Assembly (NCBI GenBank): GCA_002835545.1
Contig: PIZK01000005.1
Coordinates: 1-64,000, forward strand
Direction: 5' to 3'
Origin: Alteromonadales bacterium alter-6D02
Lineage (GTDB): Bacteria; Pseudomonadota; Gammaproteobacteria; Enterobacterales; Psychrobiaceae
DNA length: 64,000 bases
Below are positions 29,514 through 39,297 of this stretch, one piece after another. Every line of letters starts with the position of its first letter. Position 1 is the stretch's first letter. The position numbers and the translations under genes are program-made. The notes under the pieces are model-generated. The model was not told the origin of the DNA. It saw only the letters and a program-made list of their open reading frames with translations, and searched no databases.

Positions 29514-30107
29514 ATGAATGTAATAGATAGAACATCGAAGCAGCAGTACCAAGCTAGCTCGATTAATAACACTGGTTGGTTAACGCATACTCGCCACTGT
29601 CCGTCACCGCACTTCAATCAGCGGCCCATGGGCTGTGCTATTTCGCTATTAGTGATTCATAACATTAGTTTACCACCAGGGAAGTTTGGCGGTAGCTTTA
29701 TTGACCATTTATTTCAAGGGACCTTGGATTGTAATGCAGATCCTTTTTTTGCTGATCTTGAAGGATTACGTGTGTCGGCTCACTGTATGATTAACCGCAC
29801 AGGAGAGGTCACGCAATACGTCGCGTTTAATGAGCGTGCGTGGCATGCGGGAGTTTCCAGCTTCGAAGGTATGGATAATTGTAATGATTACTCAATTGGT
29901 ATTGAACTTGAAGGAACCGATACTACTCCGTATACACCAGCGCAGTATGTAACACTTGCTACACTAACTAAAAAAATTCAACAGGCTTATCCTAATATTA
30001 CTAACCATCGTATCACTGGGCATAGTGACATCGCTCCTGGGCGTAAGACCGATCCTGGGGCAGCATTTGATTGGGGACATTTTAGAGAGTTGCTGGCCTT
30101 ATCTTAA
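29514..30107 (+). CDS. ampD: 1,6-anhydro-N-acetylmuramyl-L-alanine amidase AmpD
   Basis: A 197-aa cytoplasmic zinc amidase of the N-acetylmuramoyl-L-alanine amidase type 2 family, acting in peptidoglycan recycling. Zinc-ligand and substrate motifs are LLVIHNISL (about 45-50), the HCMINR and HAGVSSF segments, and the C-terminal GHSDIAPGRKTDPG. I chose the ATG at 29514; a TTG 12 bases upstream is also possible. ampE follows closely. Confidence 0.95.
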   Translation: MNVIDRTSKQQYQASSINNTGWLTHTRHCPSPHFNQRPMGCAISLLVIHNISLPPGKFGGSFIDHLFQGTLDCNADPFFADLEGLRVSAHCMINRTGEVTQYVAFNERAWHAGVSSFEGMDNCNDYSIGIELEGTDTTPYTPAQYVTLATLTKKIQQAYPNITNHRITGHSDIAPGRKTDPGAAFDWGHFRELLALS

Positions 30108-30168
30108 TGACAAACTGAATACCTTTAGGATAAGATTCTGTTTATTAAAACTTATTAACGAGATAATT

Positions 30169-31035
30169 ATGGCTTTATTTGCCTTACTAGCTGCTTTGTT
30201 TATCGAGAGAATGACCAGTCTAACCCAAGGTTGGCAATTTCAGTACTGGTTTGAGAAGTTAGCGTTAAAATTGGCGACGACGTTTGAGAAAACGTCAAAC
30301 AGTTTTAAGTTATTAGTTCTTGTGTTGCCCGCGTTGATTATGCATATAGTGCTATCAGCAGTTGAAGGGGTGTTATTTGGCATTATTTCTCTAGTAATAT
30401 GGACCTTAGCGACTTTAATGTGTGTCGGCTGTGTTTATTATCGGACGCTGTATAAGAAATACTTACTTGCGGTAAGCCATCAAGATGTGCAAGCAAGTTA
30501 CCATTTAGCTTCACAATTGGCCGATGTACAAGATATTAATGTTGATAATAAAACGATGCTTGGCGCTCGTGTTGGACGTCAGCTGACTTGGATTAATTAT
30601 CGCTTTTATTGTGCTGTTATTTTGATGATGGTGATTGGTGGACCTGTAGCTATGGTATTTTACGCAACAGTTAGAGCCTTTGATGTAATGATGTTTAAAG
30701 GGCAACTGCCGGATTCAAACGTTGTTCGGCGTTTATTGTTTATACTCGATTGGCTACCAGCGAGAATGATTGCTTTGTGTTATGTGTTAGTTGGTAATTT
30801 CTCCCATGCTATTGGCGAATGGGGTAAAACCATTGCGCAACCAAGTCTTGCTACCTATGACGTATTAACTCGTGTAGCGATGGCTTCAGAACAATTTTCT
30901 TATGACCAGTTTTCACAAGGTGAGGATAGTGTATGCATGGAAAGCACTTGTCGATTAGTGAAGTTAGCTAAACGCACTGCTGTATTGCTTGTTGCTGTTA
31001 TCTCGATGTTGACGATTGCTGGGGTATTAATTTAG
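30169..31035 (+). CDS. ampE: AmpE, regulatory inner-membrane protein
   Basis: A 288-aa polytopic protein from the ATG at 30169; longer upstream frames overlap ampD and lack support. N-terminal MALFALLAALFIERM, a conserved VLVLPALIMHIVL helix, WINYRFYCAV and the ILDWLPARMIALCYVLVGN segment identify AmpE. Its role in beta-lactamase signalling is poorly defined even in E. coli. It follows ampD by 61 bp and is the usual partner gene. Confidence 0.92.
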   Translation: MALFALLAALFIERMTSLTQGWQFQYWFEKLALKLATTFEKTSNSFKLLVLVLPALIMHIVLSAVEGVLFGIISLVIWTLATLMCVGCVYYRTLYKKYLLAVSHQDVQASYHLASQLADVQDINVDNKTMLGARVGRQLTWINYRFYCAVILMMVIGGPVAMVFYATVRAFDVMMFKGQLPDSNVVRRLLFILDWLPARMIALCYVLVGNFSHAIGEWGKTIAQPSLATYDVLTRVAMASEQFSYDQFSQGEDSVCMESTCRLVKLAKRTAVLLVAVISMLTIAGVLI

Positions 31036-31057
31036 CCCTGCGACTCCTAAAGCTTTC

Positions 31058-31101
31058 CGATATGAGATCCTCGAGGCGGTTTAATCGAGGATCTCATATC
31101 G
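31058..31101. repeat. Large perfect palindrome downstream of ampE
   Basis: A 17-bp perfect inverted repeat (CGATATGAGATCCTCGA at 31058-31074 and its complement at 31085-31101) has a 10-base loop. No T-run follows on either strand, so a simple terminator is doubtful. A diverged copy of the right arm is seen at 39262-39277. Confidence 0.75.
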
Positions 31102-31105
31102 CACG

Positions 31106-31239
31106 TTAATTTAATTCCGTTGCCGCACATTGAGCAACATTCCGACCTAAAAACATCACAAGAATGATGATACCCATCAAAGAATCAAACGCTCGTTTAA
31201 AGGTCTTACCAATTTAACGAAATGCGAGTTTCTTGTCAT
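31106..31239 (-). pseudogene. Possible small membrane-protein gene with a -1 frameshift
   Basis: A strong ribosome-binding site (AGGAGAGGT) precedes an ATG at 31239. The first frame codes for MTRNSHFVK and then runs to a stop at 31177-31179 (20 aa). If one A were added to the AAA following GTT, the frame would continue as IGKTFKRAFDSLMGIII, then a hydrophobic helix and a tail ending ATELN, giving 44 aa. The second half also has its own ATG overlapping the first stop (TGATG). So this is either a decayed gene, a sequencing indel, or two coupled mini-ORFs. A TTGACG-like -35 lies upstream. Function is unknown. Confidence 0.45.
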
Positions 31240-31353
31240 ACCTCTCCTTGGCTAAAGTCTGATATCTTAAGCTATAAATCCGTCAAAGGTTGTATTTACG
31301 CGCTTGGAAAACTTTAAATGATTTTTCTAAGTAAAATTTAATTTAGACTAAAG

Positions 31354-31384
31354 TTGATTTTTTTGTGCAGTGATTGGGTATAAT
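31354..31384 (+). promoter_or_regulatory. Putative pdhR promoter
   Basis: TTGATT (31354-31359) and a perfect TATAAT (31379-31384) are separated by 19 bp. A start about 8 bp further on would leave a leader carrying the PdhR operator before the ATG at 31473. The spacing is longer than ideal. Confidence 0.45.
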
Positions 31385-31440
31385 CGACAGGCAAAAGTGG
31401 ACATTAACAGTATTCTTTGCTAAATTTCACATTAATGGTT

Positions 31441-31457
31441 AATTGGTAATACCAATT
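31441..31457. promoter_or_regulatory. PdhR operator
   Basis: AATTGGTAATACCAATT is a perfect 17-bp palindrome with exactly the ATTGGTnnnACCAAT form of the E. coli PdhR box. It lies 16 bp before the pdhR ATG and downstream of the predicted promoter, so PdhR bound here should block transcription of its own gene (roadblock-type autorepression). Confidence 0.88.
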
Positions 31458-31472
31458 GTTGTGAGAGGGAAT

Positions 31473-32240
31473 ATGACCTATCGTAAAATCAGGCAGCCAA
31501 AACTTTCCGATGCGATTGTTGAAGCGCTTGAGACAATGATTCTTGAAGGGACATTACGTCCTGGAGAAAAGCTGCCTTCAGAGCGAGACTTAGCGAAGCA
31601 GTTTGAAGTGTCTCGTCCTTCGATTAGGGAAGCAATTCAAGCACTTGAAGCTAAGGGCTTGTTGTCACGCCGCCAAGGTGGTGGTACTTATGTACAAGAC
31701 CAGTTGTGGCAAAGCCTCAGCGATCCTGTACTAGAGCTAATCGCAAATGATCCGGAAAGTCAGTATGACTTGCTTGAGTTTCGTCATGCGACTGAAGGCA
31801 TGTTGGCGTTTTATGCCGCAATTCGTGGTACGACAACTGACTTTGAACGAATCCGTTCATGTCAGGAGGCGATAGCACAAGCACAGCAATCACAAGATAT
31901 TGATTTAGAAGCTAATGCTATTGTGGAGTTGTATAAAGTTGTCGCAGAAGCGTCACATAACGTTGCTATGCTTCATTTAGTATTGAGTATGAGTGAGCTA
32001 TTACGACAAAATATCGTACAGAATTTAGCGCTGCTATACCGCCATGAAAAAGCAGTAGAAGTAAGTAATAAACATCGTAGTGCATTAATTGAAGCCATTG
32101 TGTCACGAGATTCCGAGCAAGCTAGAAATGCATCGAATGCTCACTTAGCTTACATCGAAGAGGTTTTACTCTCGGTGAGGCAAGAAGACTCAAGAGTACA
32201 ACGCGCACTGCGTAGAATACAGAATAACGACCCTGCCTAA
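31473..32240 (+). CDS. pdhR: Pyruvate dehydrogenase complex repressor PdhR
   Basis: A 255-aa GntR/FadR-family transcription factor (E. coli 254 aa). The N-terminal winged helix-turn-helix has LRPGEKLPSERDLAKQF and SRPSIREAI (about residues 30-62), and a C-terminal FCD domain should sense pyruvate. The ATG at 31473 follows GAGAGGG at ideal spacing and matches the family N-terminus; an upstream in-frame start adds sequence inside the operator. It lies ahead of aceE with a 129-bp gap. Confidence 0.96.
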   Translation: MTYRKIRQPKLSDAIVEALETMILEGTLRPGEKLPSERDLAKQFEVSRPSIREAIQALEAKGLLSRRQGGGTYVQDQLWQSLSDPVLELIANDPESQYDLLEFRHATEGMLAFYAAIRGTTTDFERIRSCQEAIAQAQQSQDIDLEANAIVELYKVVAEASHNVAMLHLVLSMSELLRQNIVQNLALLYRHEKAVEVSNKHRSALIEAIVSRDSEQARNASNAHLAYIEEVLLSVRQEDSRVQRALRRIQNNDPA

Positions 32241-32369
32241 GTGTAGGGTTTTACTATTTTAGCTAGTTTAAAAAGATTGGTTATATCGCCTACTGATTAA
32301 TGCAATAACGTAGACATTGCACAGCAGAGCATAAAACCACTGAAATTATAAAAATATAAGGATAAGACA

Positions 32370-35042
32370 ATGTCTGACATCAACTTACACGATGTAGACC
32401 CTCAGGAAACTGAGGAGTGGATCGATGCTCTTGAAGCAGTTCTTCAAGAGGAAGGTCCTGAGCGTGCTCACTATTTACTTGAAAAGTTAATCGATAAGGC
32501 GCGCCGTTCAGGTGCTCACCTGCCTTACACTGCCACTACTGCCTATGTAAACTCGATCCCTACGGGGCAAGAGCCACACATGCCTGGCGACCAACAAATT
32601 GAGCGTAACATTCGTTCTATGATCCGTTGGAACGCACAGGCAATGGTATTACGTGCTTCTAAGAAAAACTTAGAGCTTGGTGGTCACATTTCAAGTTTCG
32701 CATCGTCTGCGACCTTATATGATGTTGGTTTCAACCATTTCTTTAAAGCGCCCAATGATAAAGATGGCGGTGACTTAGTCTATTTCCAAGGTCATATTTC
32801 TCCAGGTATCTACGCACGTTCTTTCTTAGAAGGTCGTTTTACTGAAGAGCAAATGGATAACTTCCGTCAAGAAGCAAACAGCGACGGTTTATCGTCTTAC
32901 CCACACCCTAAATTAATGCCTGAATACTGGCAGTTCCCGACGGTATCTATGGGCTTAGGTCCAATTCAAGCAATCTATCAAGCTCGTTTCCTAAAGTACC
33001 TAACAGATCGTGGTATTAAAGACTGCTCAGGTCAAACAGTTTACTGTTTCATGGGCGATGGTGAGTGTGATGAGCCAGAATCACTAGGTGCAATTGGTCT
33101 TGCCGCTCGTGAAGGGTTAGATAACTTATGTTTCATCGTTAACTGTAACTTACAACGCTTAGATGGCCCTGTTCGTGGTAACAGCAAAATCATTCAAGAG
33201 CTTGAAGGTGAATTCCGCGGCGCAGGCTGGGAAGTTATCAAAGTTATCTGGGGTCGTTACTGGGACTCTTTATTAGCGCGTGATACTAGCGGTAAATTAT
33301 TACAGTTGATGGAAGAAACCGTAGATGGTGAATACCAAAACTGTAAGCAAAAAGGCGGCGCATACACGCGTGAGCATTTCTTCAATAAATACCCTGAAAC
33401 AGCCGAAATGGTTGCGAACATGAGTGATGAAGATATCTGGCGTCTAAACCGTGGTGGTCATGATCCAGTAAAAGTTTACGCAGCTTACGCAAAAGCGAAA
33501 GCAACGAAAGGTCGTCCAACAGTAATTCTTGCTAAGACCGTTAAAGGTTACGGTATGGGTGACTCAGCTGAGGGTAAGAACATTGCTCATGGCGTGAAGA
33601 AGATGGATATCGACGTGATCAAGCAGTTCCGCGATCGCTTCAATATTCCTGTATCTGATGAAGATTTACCGAACCTGCCATACTACCGCCCGGCTGAAGA
33701 TAGCCCTGAAATGAAATACATGAAGGCGCGTCGTGATGAGTTAGGTGGCGTATTGCCTCAACGTTTACCTAAGTTCAGCGGCGAATTAAACGTGCCAAAC
33801 TTGAGTATCTTTGATGCAGTATTAAAAGGCTCTGGTGAGCGTGAAATCTCAACCACTATGGTAATGATCCGCTTAATGACAGCGTTAGTTAAAGATCGTG
33901 AGATTGGTAAGCGTATCGTTCCTATCGTACCAGATGAAGCACGTACTTTCGGTATGGAAGGTATGTTCCGTCAAATCGGTATTTATGCACATGAAGGTCA
34001 AAAATACGTTCCTCAAGATCGTGACCAAGTGGCTTACTATCGTGAAGATCAATCAGGCCAAGTATTACAAGAAGGTATTAATGAGCTAGGCGCAATGGGT
34101 TCTTGGGTATCGGCGGCAACGTCTTACTCAGTGAATGACTGCCCTATGATCCCATTCTACATCTACTACTCAATGTTTGGTTTCCAACGTATTGGTGACA
34201 TGGCGTGGGCAGCAGGTGATATGCAAGCACGTGGCTTCATGGTTGGTGGTACGTCAGGTCGTACAACACTTAACGGTGAAGGTTTACAGCATCAAGACGG
34301 TCATAGCCACATTCAAGCGGGCACTATCCCTAACTGTGTGTCTTACGATCCAACTTACGGTTATGAACTTGCTGTTATCGTCCAAAACGGTATTGAGCGT
34401 ATGTATGGTGAAGCACAAGAAAACATCTTCTATTACCTGACAACGCTAAATGAAAACTACCAACAACCAGCAATGCCAGAAGGCGTAACTGAAGGTATCA
34501 TCAATGGTATTTACCCATTTGCTACGGTTCAAGGTAATGGTAGCAACACAGTTAAATTATTAGGCTGTGGTACTATTTTTGAGCAAGTTCGTAAAGCCGC
34601 TGATATCCTTGCACAAGAGTATGGCGTGACAGCTGAATTATACAGCGTAACTTCTTTCAACGAATTAGGCCGTGATGGTCAAGATGTAGAACGTTGGAAC
34701 ATGCTAAACCCAACAAGTGAAGCTAAAGTTCCTTACATCGCTGAAGTACTTGGTCAAGACGAAGATAACGTAGTTATCGCGTCAACGGATCACATGAAGT
34801 CATTCGCTGAGCAAGTACGTGCTTACGTTCCTGGTAGCTACAAAGTATTGGGTACCGACGGTTTCGGCCGTAGTGATAGCCGCGCTAACTTACGTTCTCA
34901 CTTCGAAGTTGATGCAGCTCATGTTGTTGTTGCCTCTCTTTCTGAGTTGGTAAAACGCGGAAAACTTGAGCAATCAGTACTATTAAGCGCGATGGAGCGT
35001 TTTGGTATCGATGGCGATAAAATTAACCCACTTTACGCATAA
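32370..35042 (+). CDS. aceE: Pyruvate dehydrogenase E1 component
   Basis: An 890-aa homodimeric thiamine-diphosphate enzyme that decarboxylates pyruvate and acetylates E2 lipoyl groups (E. coli 887 aa). The TPP/magnesium motif GDGECDEPE ... NCNLQRLDG (about residues 230-265) and the transketolase central domain [11 protein letters not shown] are intact. A strong codon preference and good ribosome-binding site (AAGGATAAG) suit high expression. It is followed by aceF after 11 bp. Confidence 0.98.
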   Translation: MSDINLHDVDPQETEEWIDALEAVLQEEGPERAHYLLEKLIDKARRSGAHLPYTATTAYVNSIPTGQEPHMPGDQQIERNIRSMIRWNAQAMVLRASKKNLELGGHISSFASSATLYDVGFNHFFKAPNDKDGGDLVYFQGHISPGIYARSFLEGRFTEEQMDNFRQEANSDGLSSYPHPKLMPEYWQFPTVSMGLGPIQAIYQARFLKYLTDRGIKDCSGQTVYCFMGDGECDEPESLGAIGLAAREGLDNLCFIVNCNLQRLDGPVRGNSKIIQELEGEFRGAGWEVIKVIWGRYWDSLLARDTSGKLLQLMEETVDGEYQNCKQKGGAYTREHFFNKYPETAEMVANMSDEDIWRLNRGGHDPVKVYAAYAKAKATKGRPTVILAKTVKGYGMGDSAEGKNIAHGVKKMDIDVIKQFRDRFNIPVSDEDLPNLPYYRPAEDSPEMKYMKARRDELGGVLPQRLPKFSGELNVPNLSIFDAVLKGSGEREISTTMVMIRLMTALVKDREIGKRIVPIVPDEARTFGMEGMFRQIGIYAHEGQKYVPQDRDQVAYYREDQSGQVLQEGINELGAMGSWVSAATSYSVNDCPMIPFYIYYSMFGFQRIGDMAWAAGDMQARGFMVGGTSGRTTLNGEGLQHQDGHSHIQAGTIPNCVSYDPTYGYELAVIVQNGIERMYGEAQENIFYYLTTLNENYQQPAMPEGVTEGIINGIYPFATVQGNGSNTVKLLGCGTIFEQVRKAADILAQEYGVTAELYSVTSFNELGRDGQDVERWNMLNPTSEAKVPYIAEVLGQDEDNVVIASTDHMKSFAEQVRAYVPGSYKVLGTDGFGRSDSRANLRSHFEVDAAHVVVASLSELVKRGKLEQSVLLSAMERFGIDGDKINPLYA

Positions 35043-35053
35043 GGCTAAATAAT

Positions 35054-37048
35054 ATGTCTGATTTACAAGATATTTTAATCCCTGACGTTGGTGGGGAAGA
35101 AGTAGAAATTATTGAGATTTGTGTTGCTGTTGGCGAGACAGTTGAAGAAGAAGCGGCATTAATTACCGTTGAATCTGATAAAGCATCAATGGATATTCCT
35201 GCACCGTTTAGCGGCACAATTAGCGAACTGAGTATCAGTGTTGGTGACAAAGTGTCTGAAGGTATGCGTATTGGTGCAATGGCTACAGGTGCAACAGCAC
35301 CGGTAGAGGCGCCAGCTGCTGTAGAGGCTTCTACTCCTGCACCAGCTGCTCCTGTAGTTGAAACGGCACCTGTTGCTGCACCAACAGCGACTGCTAGCGC
35401 AGTTCTGGAAGTCCATGTCCCTGATATCGGTGAAGACGGTCAAGTTGATGTTATCGAAGTATTAGTTAGCGTTGGTGATGTTGTTGCTGAAGAAGATGGC
35501 TTAATTACGCTTGAAACTGATAAAGCAACCATGGATGTACCTGCGCCATTTGCTGGCACAGTGAAGGAAATTAAAGTCACTGTCGGTGATAAAGTTGGCG
35601 AAGGCTCTTTGATTGTCCTTATTGAAACGGCAAGTGCTGCCTCTGCACCCGTTTCTGCACCTGTTGCAGAAGCTCCTGCTCCAGCTACCCAACCAGCTCC
35701 AGCTTCAGCACCTGTTGCTGCACCTGCGGTTGCTTCAGCTCCAGCATTACAAGATGTTGCGGTACCAGATATCGGTGAAGACGGTGAAGTTGATGTTATC
35801 GAAGTCTTAGTAGCTGTTGGTGACACGGTTGCTGAAGAAGATGGCTTAATCACTTTAGAAACTGATAAAGCGACGATGGACGTGCCTGCTCCTTTTGCCG
35901 GTGTGGTTAAAGAATTACGTATCGAAGTCGGTGGAAAAGTTGCGACAGGCACTATTATCGCCGTTATTGAAACGGCTGGTGGTACTGTTGAAACCGCTCC
36001 AGTTGCTGCAGCGCCAGCTCCTGTAGCTCAAGCTGCACCTGCACCAGTTGCTGCGCCAGCGCCAAAAGCGCCGCCGGTACCTCATCATCCATCTGCAGGT
36101 GATAAAGGCAAGCGCACTAAAGCACATGCTTCACCGTCTGTACGCCGTTTAGCGCGTGAGTTTGGCGTTGATTTGTCACTTGTTACGGGTACAGGTCGTA
36201 AAGGTCGTGTATTACGTGAAGATGTACAGTCATACGTTAAATATGAACTATCTCGCCCGAAAGCGACGGCGGCAACAAATACTTCAGCTAGTAATGAAGG
36301 TGGTTTAAGCGTTGTTTCAGCTAAGCCTGTGGATTTCTCGAAGTTTGGTGAAATCGAAGAAAAGCCGTTATCGCGTATTCAGAAAATTTCTGGTCCATTC
36401 TTACATCGTAACTGGGTAACTATTCCACATGTTACTCATTTTGATGAAGCGGATATCACTGAATTAGAAGTGTTCCGTAAAGAGCAAAACGCTTTAGCTG
36501 AAAAGCAAAAGCTAGGCCTTAAAATTTCACCATTAGTGTTTATCATGAAGGCGGCAGCAAAAGCGTTAGCGGCTCACCCAACGTTTAACTCATCGTTAAG
36601 CCCGGATGGTGAATCGCTTATTCTTAAGAAATACATTCACATTGGTATCGCGGTTGATACACCAAATGGGCTTGTGGTACCAGTGGTGCGTAATGTTGAT
36701 CAGAAAGGTATTCATGAGCTATCTCGTGAGCTAGGTGAGATTTCTAAGAAAGCCCGTGATGGCAAGCTTAAAGCGGCTGACATGCAAGGTGGCTGTTTCA
36801 CTATTTCAAGCCTTGGCGGCATCGGCGGTACGGCATTTACGCCAATCGTTAATGCGCCAGAAGTGGCTATCTTAGGTGTTTCTAAATCAGAAATTAAACC
36901 GAAATGGAATGGTAAAGAATTTGAACCTAAATTAATGGTTCCGCTATCTACTTCATACGATCACCGTGTGATTGATGGCGCTGAGGCAGCACGCTTTAGT
37001 GCAACCTTAGCTGGCGTGTTATCAGATATTAGACGCCTAGTTCTTTAA
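35054..37048 (+). CDS. aceF: Pyruvate dehydrogenase E2, dihydrolipoamide acetyltransferase
   Basis: A 664-aa core enzyme transferring acetyl groups to CoA. Three N-terminal lipoyl domains are present, with lipoyl lysines at residues 43 (ESDKAS), 157 (ETDKAT) and 272 (ETDKAT). They are separated by Ala/Pro-rich flexible linkers. The E1/E3-binding domain lies at about 358-390 ([13 protein letters not shown]), followed by the catalytic domain with active-site His in SYDHRVIDG (about 634-642). Domains 2 and 3 are almost identical in DNA around their lipoyl sites. It is co-transcribed with aceE. Confidence 0.98.
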   Translation: MSDLQDILIPDVGGEEVEIIEICVAVGETVEEEAALITVESDKASMDIPAPFSGTISELSISVGDKVSEGMRIGAMATGATAPVEAPAAVEASTPAPAAPVVETAPVAAPTATASAVLEVHVPDIGEDGQVDVIEVLVSVGDVVAEEDGLITLETDKATMDVPAPFAGTVKEIKVTVGDKVGEGSLIVLIETASAASAPVSAPVAEAPAPATQPAPASAPVAAPAVASAPALQDVAVPDIGEDGEVDVIEVLVAVGDTVAEEDGLITLETDKATMDVPAPFAGVVKELRIEVGGKVATGTIIAVIETAGGTVETAPVAAAPAPVAQAAPAPVAAPAPKAPPVPHHPSAGDKGKRTKAHASPSVRRLAREFGVDLSLVTGTGRKGRVLREDVQSYVKYELSRPKATAATNTSASNEGGLSVVSAKPVDFSKFGEIEEKPLSRIQKISGPFLHRNWVTIPHVTHFDEADITELEVFRKEQNALAEKQKLGLKISPLVFIMKAAAKALAAHPTFNSSLSPDGESLILKKYIHIGIAVDTPNGLVVPVVRNVDQKGIHELSRELGEISKKARDGKLKAADMQGGCFTISSLGGIGGTAFTPIVNAPEVAILGVSKSEIKPKWNGKEFEPKLMVPLSTSYDHRVIDGAEAARFSATLAGVLSDIRRLVL

Positions 37049-37066
37049 GCCAAGTTTGTTAATTTT

Positions 37067-37091
37067 GAAGCCGCTTTCGAGCGGCTTTTTC
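37067..37091 (+). terminator. Terminator after aceF
   Basis: AGCCGCT / AGCGGCT with a TTCG loop and TTTTT lies 20 bp after aceF, separating aceEF from lpd. Confidence 0.88.
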
Positions 37092-37236
37092 TTTATAGAC
37101 TAATTACTGAAATAAAAATCATTAGTTGGTAGTAATTTCGCTATACATAATGAGTGTAGCTCGCTAAAATTGCTGCAATTTATAAAAAGACACATTTCGC
37201 TCTTGTAACAAGAAGCGAACACACATCGAGGTGAAA

Positions 37237-38664
37237 ATGAGCAACGAAATTAAAACTCAAGTTGTTGTATTAGGGGCTGGTCCTGGTGGTTATTCTGCAG
37301 CGTTTCGCGCAGCTGACTTAGGTCTAGACGTTGTATTAGTAGAAAAATACGCAGAGCTTGGCGGCGTTTGTTTAAACGTTGGCTGTATTCCGTCTAAAGC
37401 ACTATTACATGTTGCTAAAGTAACTCAAGAAGCAAAACACATCGAAGCACACGGTATTTCATACGGTGAGCCAACAATCGATATTGCTAAGATCCGTGGT
37501 TACAAAGAAGGCGTTGTTAACAAACTTAGCGCTGGTGTTGCTGGCATGGCAAAAATGCGTAAAGTTAAAACAGTGACTGGTACGGCTAAATTCACTAGCA
37601 CAACTAGCATGGTTGTTGAAGGCGAAGAGAACACGACGATCAACTTCGATAACGCGATTATCGCTTGTGGTTCACGCCCAATTGAATTGCCATTCATTCC
37701 ACACAATGACCCACGTATCTGGAACTCAACTGACGCACTAAAAGTTGAAGAAGTGCCTAAGAAATTATTAGTGATGGGCGGTGGTATCATCGGTCTAGAA
37801 ATGGGTACTGTATACGAGTCATTAGGTAGTGAAGTCGACGTTGTTGAAATGTTCGACCAACTTATCCCTGCTGCTGATGCTGATATGGTTAAGCTATACA
37901 CTAAAGCGAACAAAAAACGTTTCAACTTAATGCTGTCAACTAAAGTGACTGCTGTTGAAGCTAAAGATGACGGTATCTACGTTTCTGTTGAAGGCAAGAA
38001 AGCACCAACTGACCCTATTCGTTACGATGCAGTATTAGTGGCTATCGGTCGTGCACCAAATGGCTTAATGATTGGTGCTGAAGGCGCTGGTATTGCTGTT
38101 GATGAGCGTGGTTTCATTAACGTTGATAAACAAATGCGTACCAACGTACCAAACATCTTTGCTATTGGTGACGTTGTTGGTCAACCAATGCTTGCACATA
38201 AAGCAGTACATGAAGCACACGTTGCTGCAGAAGTTATCGCTGGTAAGAAGCACTTCTTCGACCCTAAAGTTATTCCTTCAATCGCATACACTTTCCCTGA
38301 AGTTGCATGGGTTGGTCTAACAGAGAAAGAAGCGAAAGAACAAGGCATCAACTTTGAAGTTGCTAAATTCCCATGGGCAGCAAGTGGCCGTGCAATCGCT
38401 TCTGACGTGTCAGACGGTATGACTAAGCTTATCTTCGATAAAGACACTGACCGTGTTATCGGTGGTGCTTTAGTAGGTGAAAATGCGGGTGAACTATTAG
38501 GTGAAATCGGCCTGGCAATCGAAATGGGTTGTGATGCAGAAGACATCGGTTTAACGATTCACGCTCACCCAACACTTCATGAGTCTATCGGTATGGCTGC
38601 TGAAATTTATGAAGGTTCTATTACTGACTTACCTAACCCGAAAGCGGTTAAGAAGAAAAAGTAA
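37237..38664 (+). CDS. lpd: Dihydrolipoamide dehydrogenase (E3)
   Basis: A 475-aa flavoprotein reoxidising dihydrolipoamide with NAD, shared by the pyruvate and 2-oxoglutarate dehydrogenase complexes. The FAD motif GAGPGGYSAAFRAADLG, the redox-active disulphide CLNVGC (about residues 44-49), the NAD motif MGGGIIGLEMG and the C-terminal HAHPTLHE are all present. The ATG at 37237 follows GAGGTG; a GTG six bases upstream is in frame but poorer. The aceF terminator and a 188-bp spacer suggest its own promoter, allowing expression independent of aceEF. Confidence 0.98.
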   Translation: MSNEIKTQVVVLGAGPGGYSAAFRAADLGLDVVLVEKYAELGGVCLNVGCIPSKALLHVAKVTQEAKHIEAHGISYGEPTIDIAKIRGYKEGVVNKLSAGVAGMAKMRKVKTVTGTAKFTSTTSMVVEGEENTTINFDNAIIACGSRPIELPFIPHNDPRIWNSTDALKVEEVPKKLLVMGGGIIGLEMGTVYESLGSEVDVVEMFDQLIPAADADMVKLYTKANKKRFNLMLSTKVTAVEAKDDGIYVSVEGKKAPTDPIRYDAVLVAIGRAPNGLMIGAEGAGIAVDERGFINVDKQMRTNVPNIFAIGDVVGQPMLAHKAVHEAHVAAEVIAGKKHFFDPKVIPSIAYTFPEVAWVGLTEKEAKEQGINFEVAKFPWAASGRAIASDVSDGMTKLIFDKDTDRVIGGALVGENAGELLGEIGLAIEMGCDAEDIGLTIHAHPTLHESIGMAAEIYEGSITDLPNPKAVKKKK

Positions 38665-38682
38665 TTAACGTGGATTAAATAG

Positions 38683-38713
38683 AAAAAGGGCTGTCATTTG
38701 ACGGCCCTTTTTT
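38683..38713 (+). terminator. Terminator of lpd
   Basis: A long stem AAAAAGGGCTGTCA / TGACGGCCCTTTTT (one T-G opposition) with a T-run starts 18 bp after lpd. Confidence 0.93.
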
Positions 38714-38813
38714 ATGGCTATGTCTTAGTTAGCTGTTGTAGATATTTTATTATTTTTAAACTCAATGCATTAAATATAGCAGACTACTTTTCAGCATGAG
38801 GTATTCCCCGGTA

Positions 38814-39138
38814 TTAATTGCCTTTAAGTGGAGAGCTGTTAGGATAAAAATTCAGGGACGAATTTTTAGATTTTAGCGCATGGATGCGCATAAAAATCGG
38901 TGACGTTAAAACAGCTTTTCACTTAAAGGTCAGCAATTAAATTACGGGTCGCCTTTGCAAATAACATCCTTGTTATTTGTCCTACGGACCAGCTAAAGCT
39001 GTCTTAAATTGCTCCCTGCAATTTAATCTTTTAGTTACTTTTCTTTGGCGAAGCACAAAATTGTCTGGAACAATTTTGTACAGCGCGGCTGCCCGAAGGG
39101 TGAAATACATGGATGTATTTCATATAAGAAAAGTAACT
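38814..39138. repeat. Non-coding multi-hairpin repeat element
   Basis: This gene-free segment is a chain of palindromes. A three-part long stem pairs 38814-38840 with 38910-38940 (8-, 9- and 7-bp perfect blocks). Inside it lie AAAAATTC/GAATTTTT (38846-38867) and GCGCAT/ATGCGC (38876-38889). Next come AAATAACA/TGTTATTT (38959-38978), CAGCT/AGCTG (38990-39001) and TTAAATTGC/GCAATTTAA (39004-39026). A 13-bp perfect pair AGTTACTTTTCTT (39033-39045) / AAGAAAAGTAACT (39126-39138) encloses ACAAAATTGT/ACAATTTTGT (39055-39079) and TGAAATACAT/ATGTATTTCA (39101-39122). Loops are mostly 2-6 bases. Sequences of this style recur in related genomes to my knowledge, without an assigned role. Confidence 0.75.
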
Positions 39139-39261
39139 GGTGTGCTCGAGCAAGCTTCACATTAGTCAGCAACTAGTCTTAGCACATCAAAGATCAGCTG
39201 CCATTAACAAATCGCAACAGTTAACAGCGACATAGCCTTTTTTATGGGCGAGGGGTTTTTA

Positions 39262-39277
39262 TCGAGGATTTTATATC
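39262..39277. repeat. Diverged half-copy of the ampE-downstream palindrome
   Basis: TCGAGGATTTTATATC matches the right arm at 31085-31100 at 14 of 16 positions, with further similarity in the preceding GGTTT. The left arm is absent. It lies just before the stop of the CorB-like gene. Confidence 0.4.
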
Positions 39278-39297
39278 ACGCGCTGTTATTTTGAGTG

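Noticed and set aside
31441-31457. ATTGGT/ACCAAT palindrome as another copy of the ATACCAAT repeat
   Set aside because: Spacing (3-base centre) and position match the PdhR operator, not the hairpin repeats, whose arms are much further apart.
35186-36127. Long reverse-strand frames inside aceF
   Set aside because: They are by-products of Ala/Pro-rich linker codons and repeated lipoyl domains of aceF.
38977-39165. Open frame of about 62 codons through the multi-hairpin region
   Set aside because: It runs across palindromes with low-complexity translation and no ribosome-binding site, so it is a frame through a repeat.
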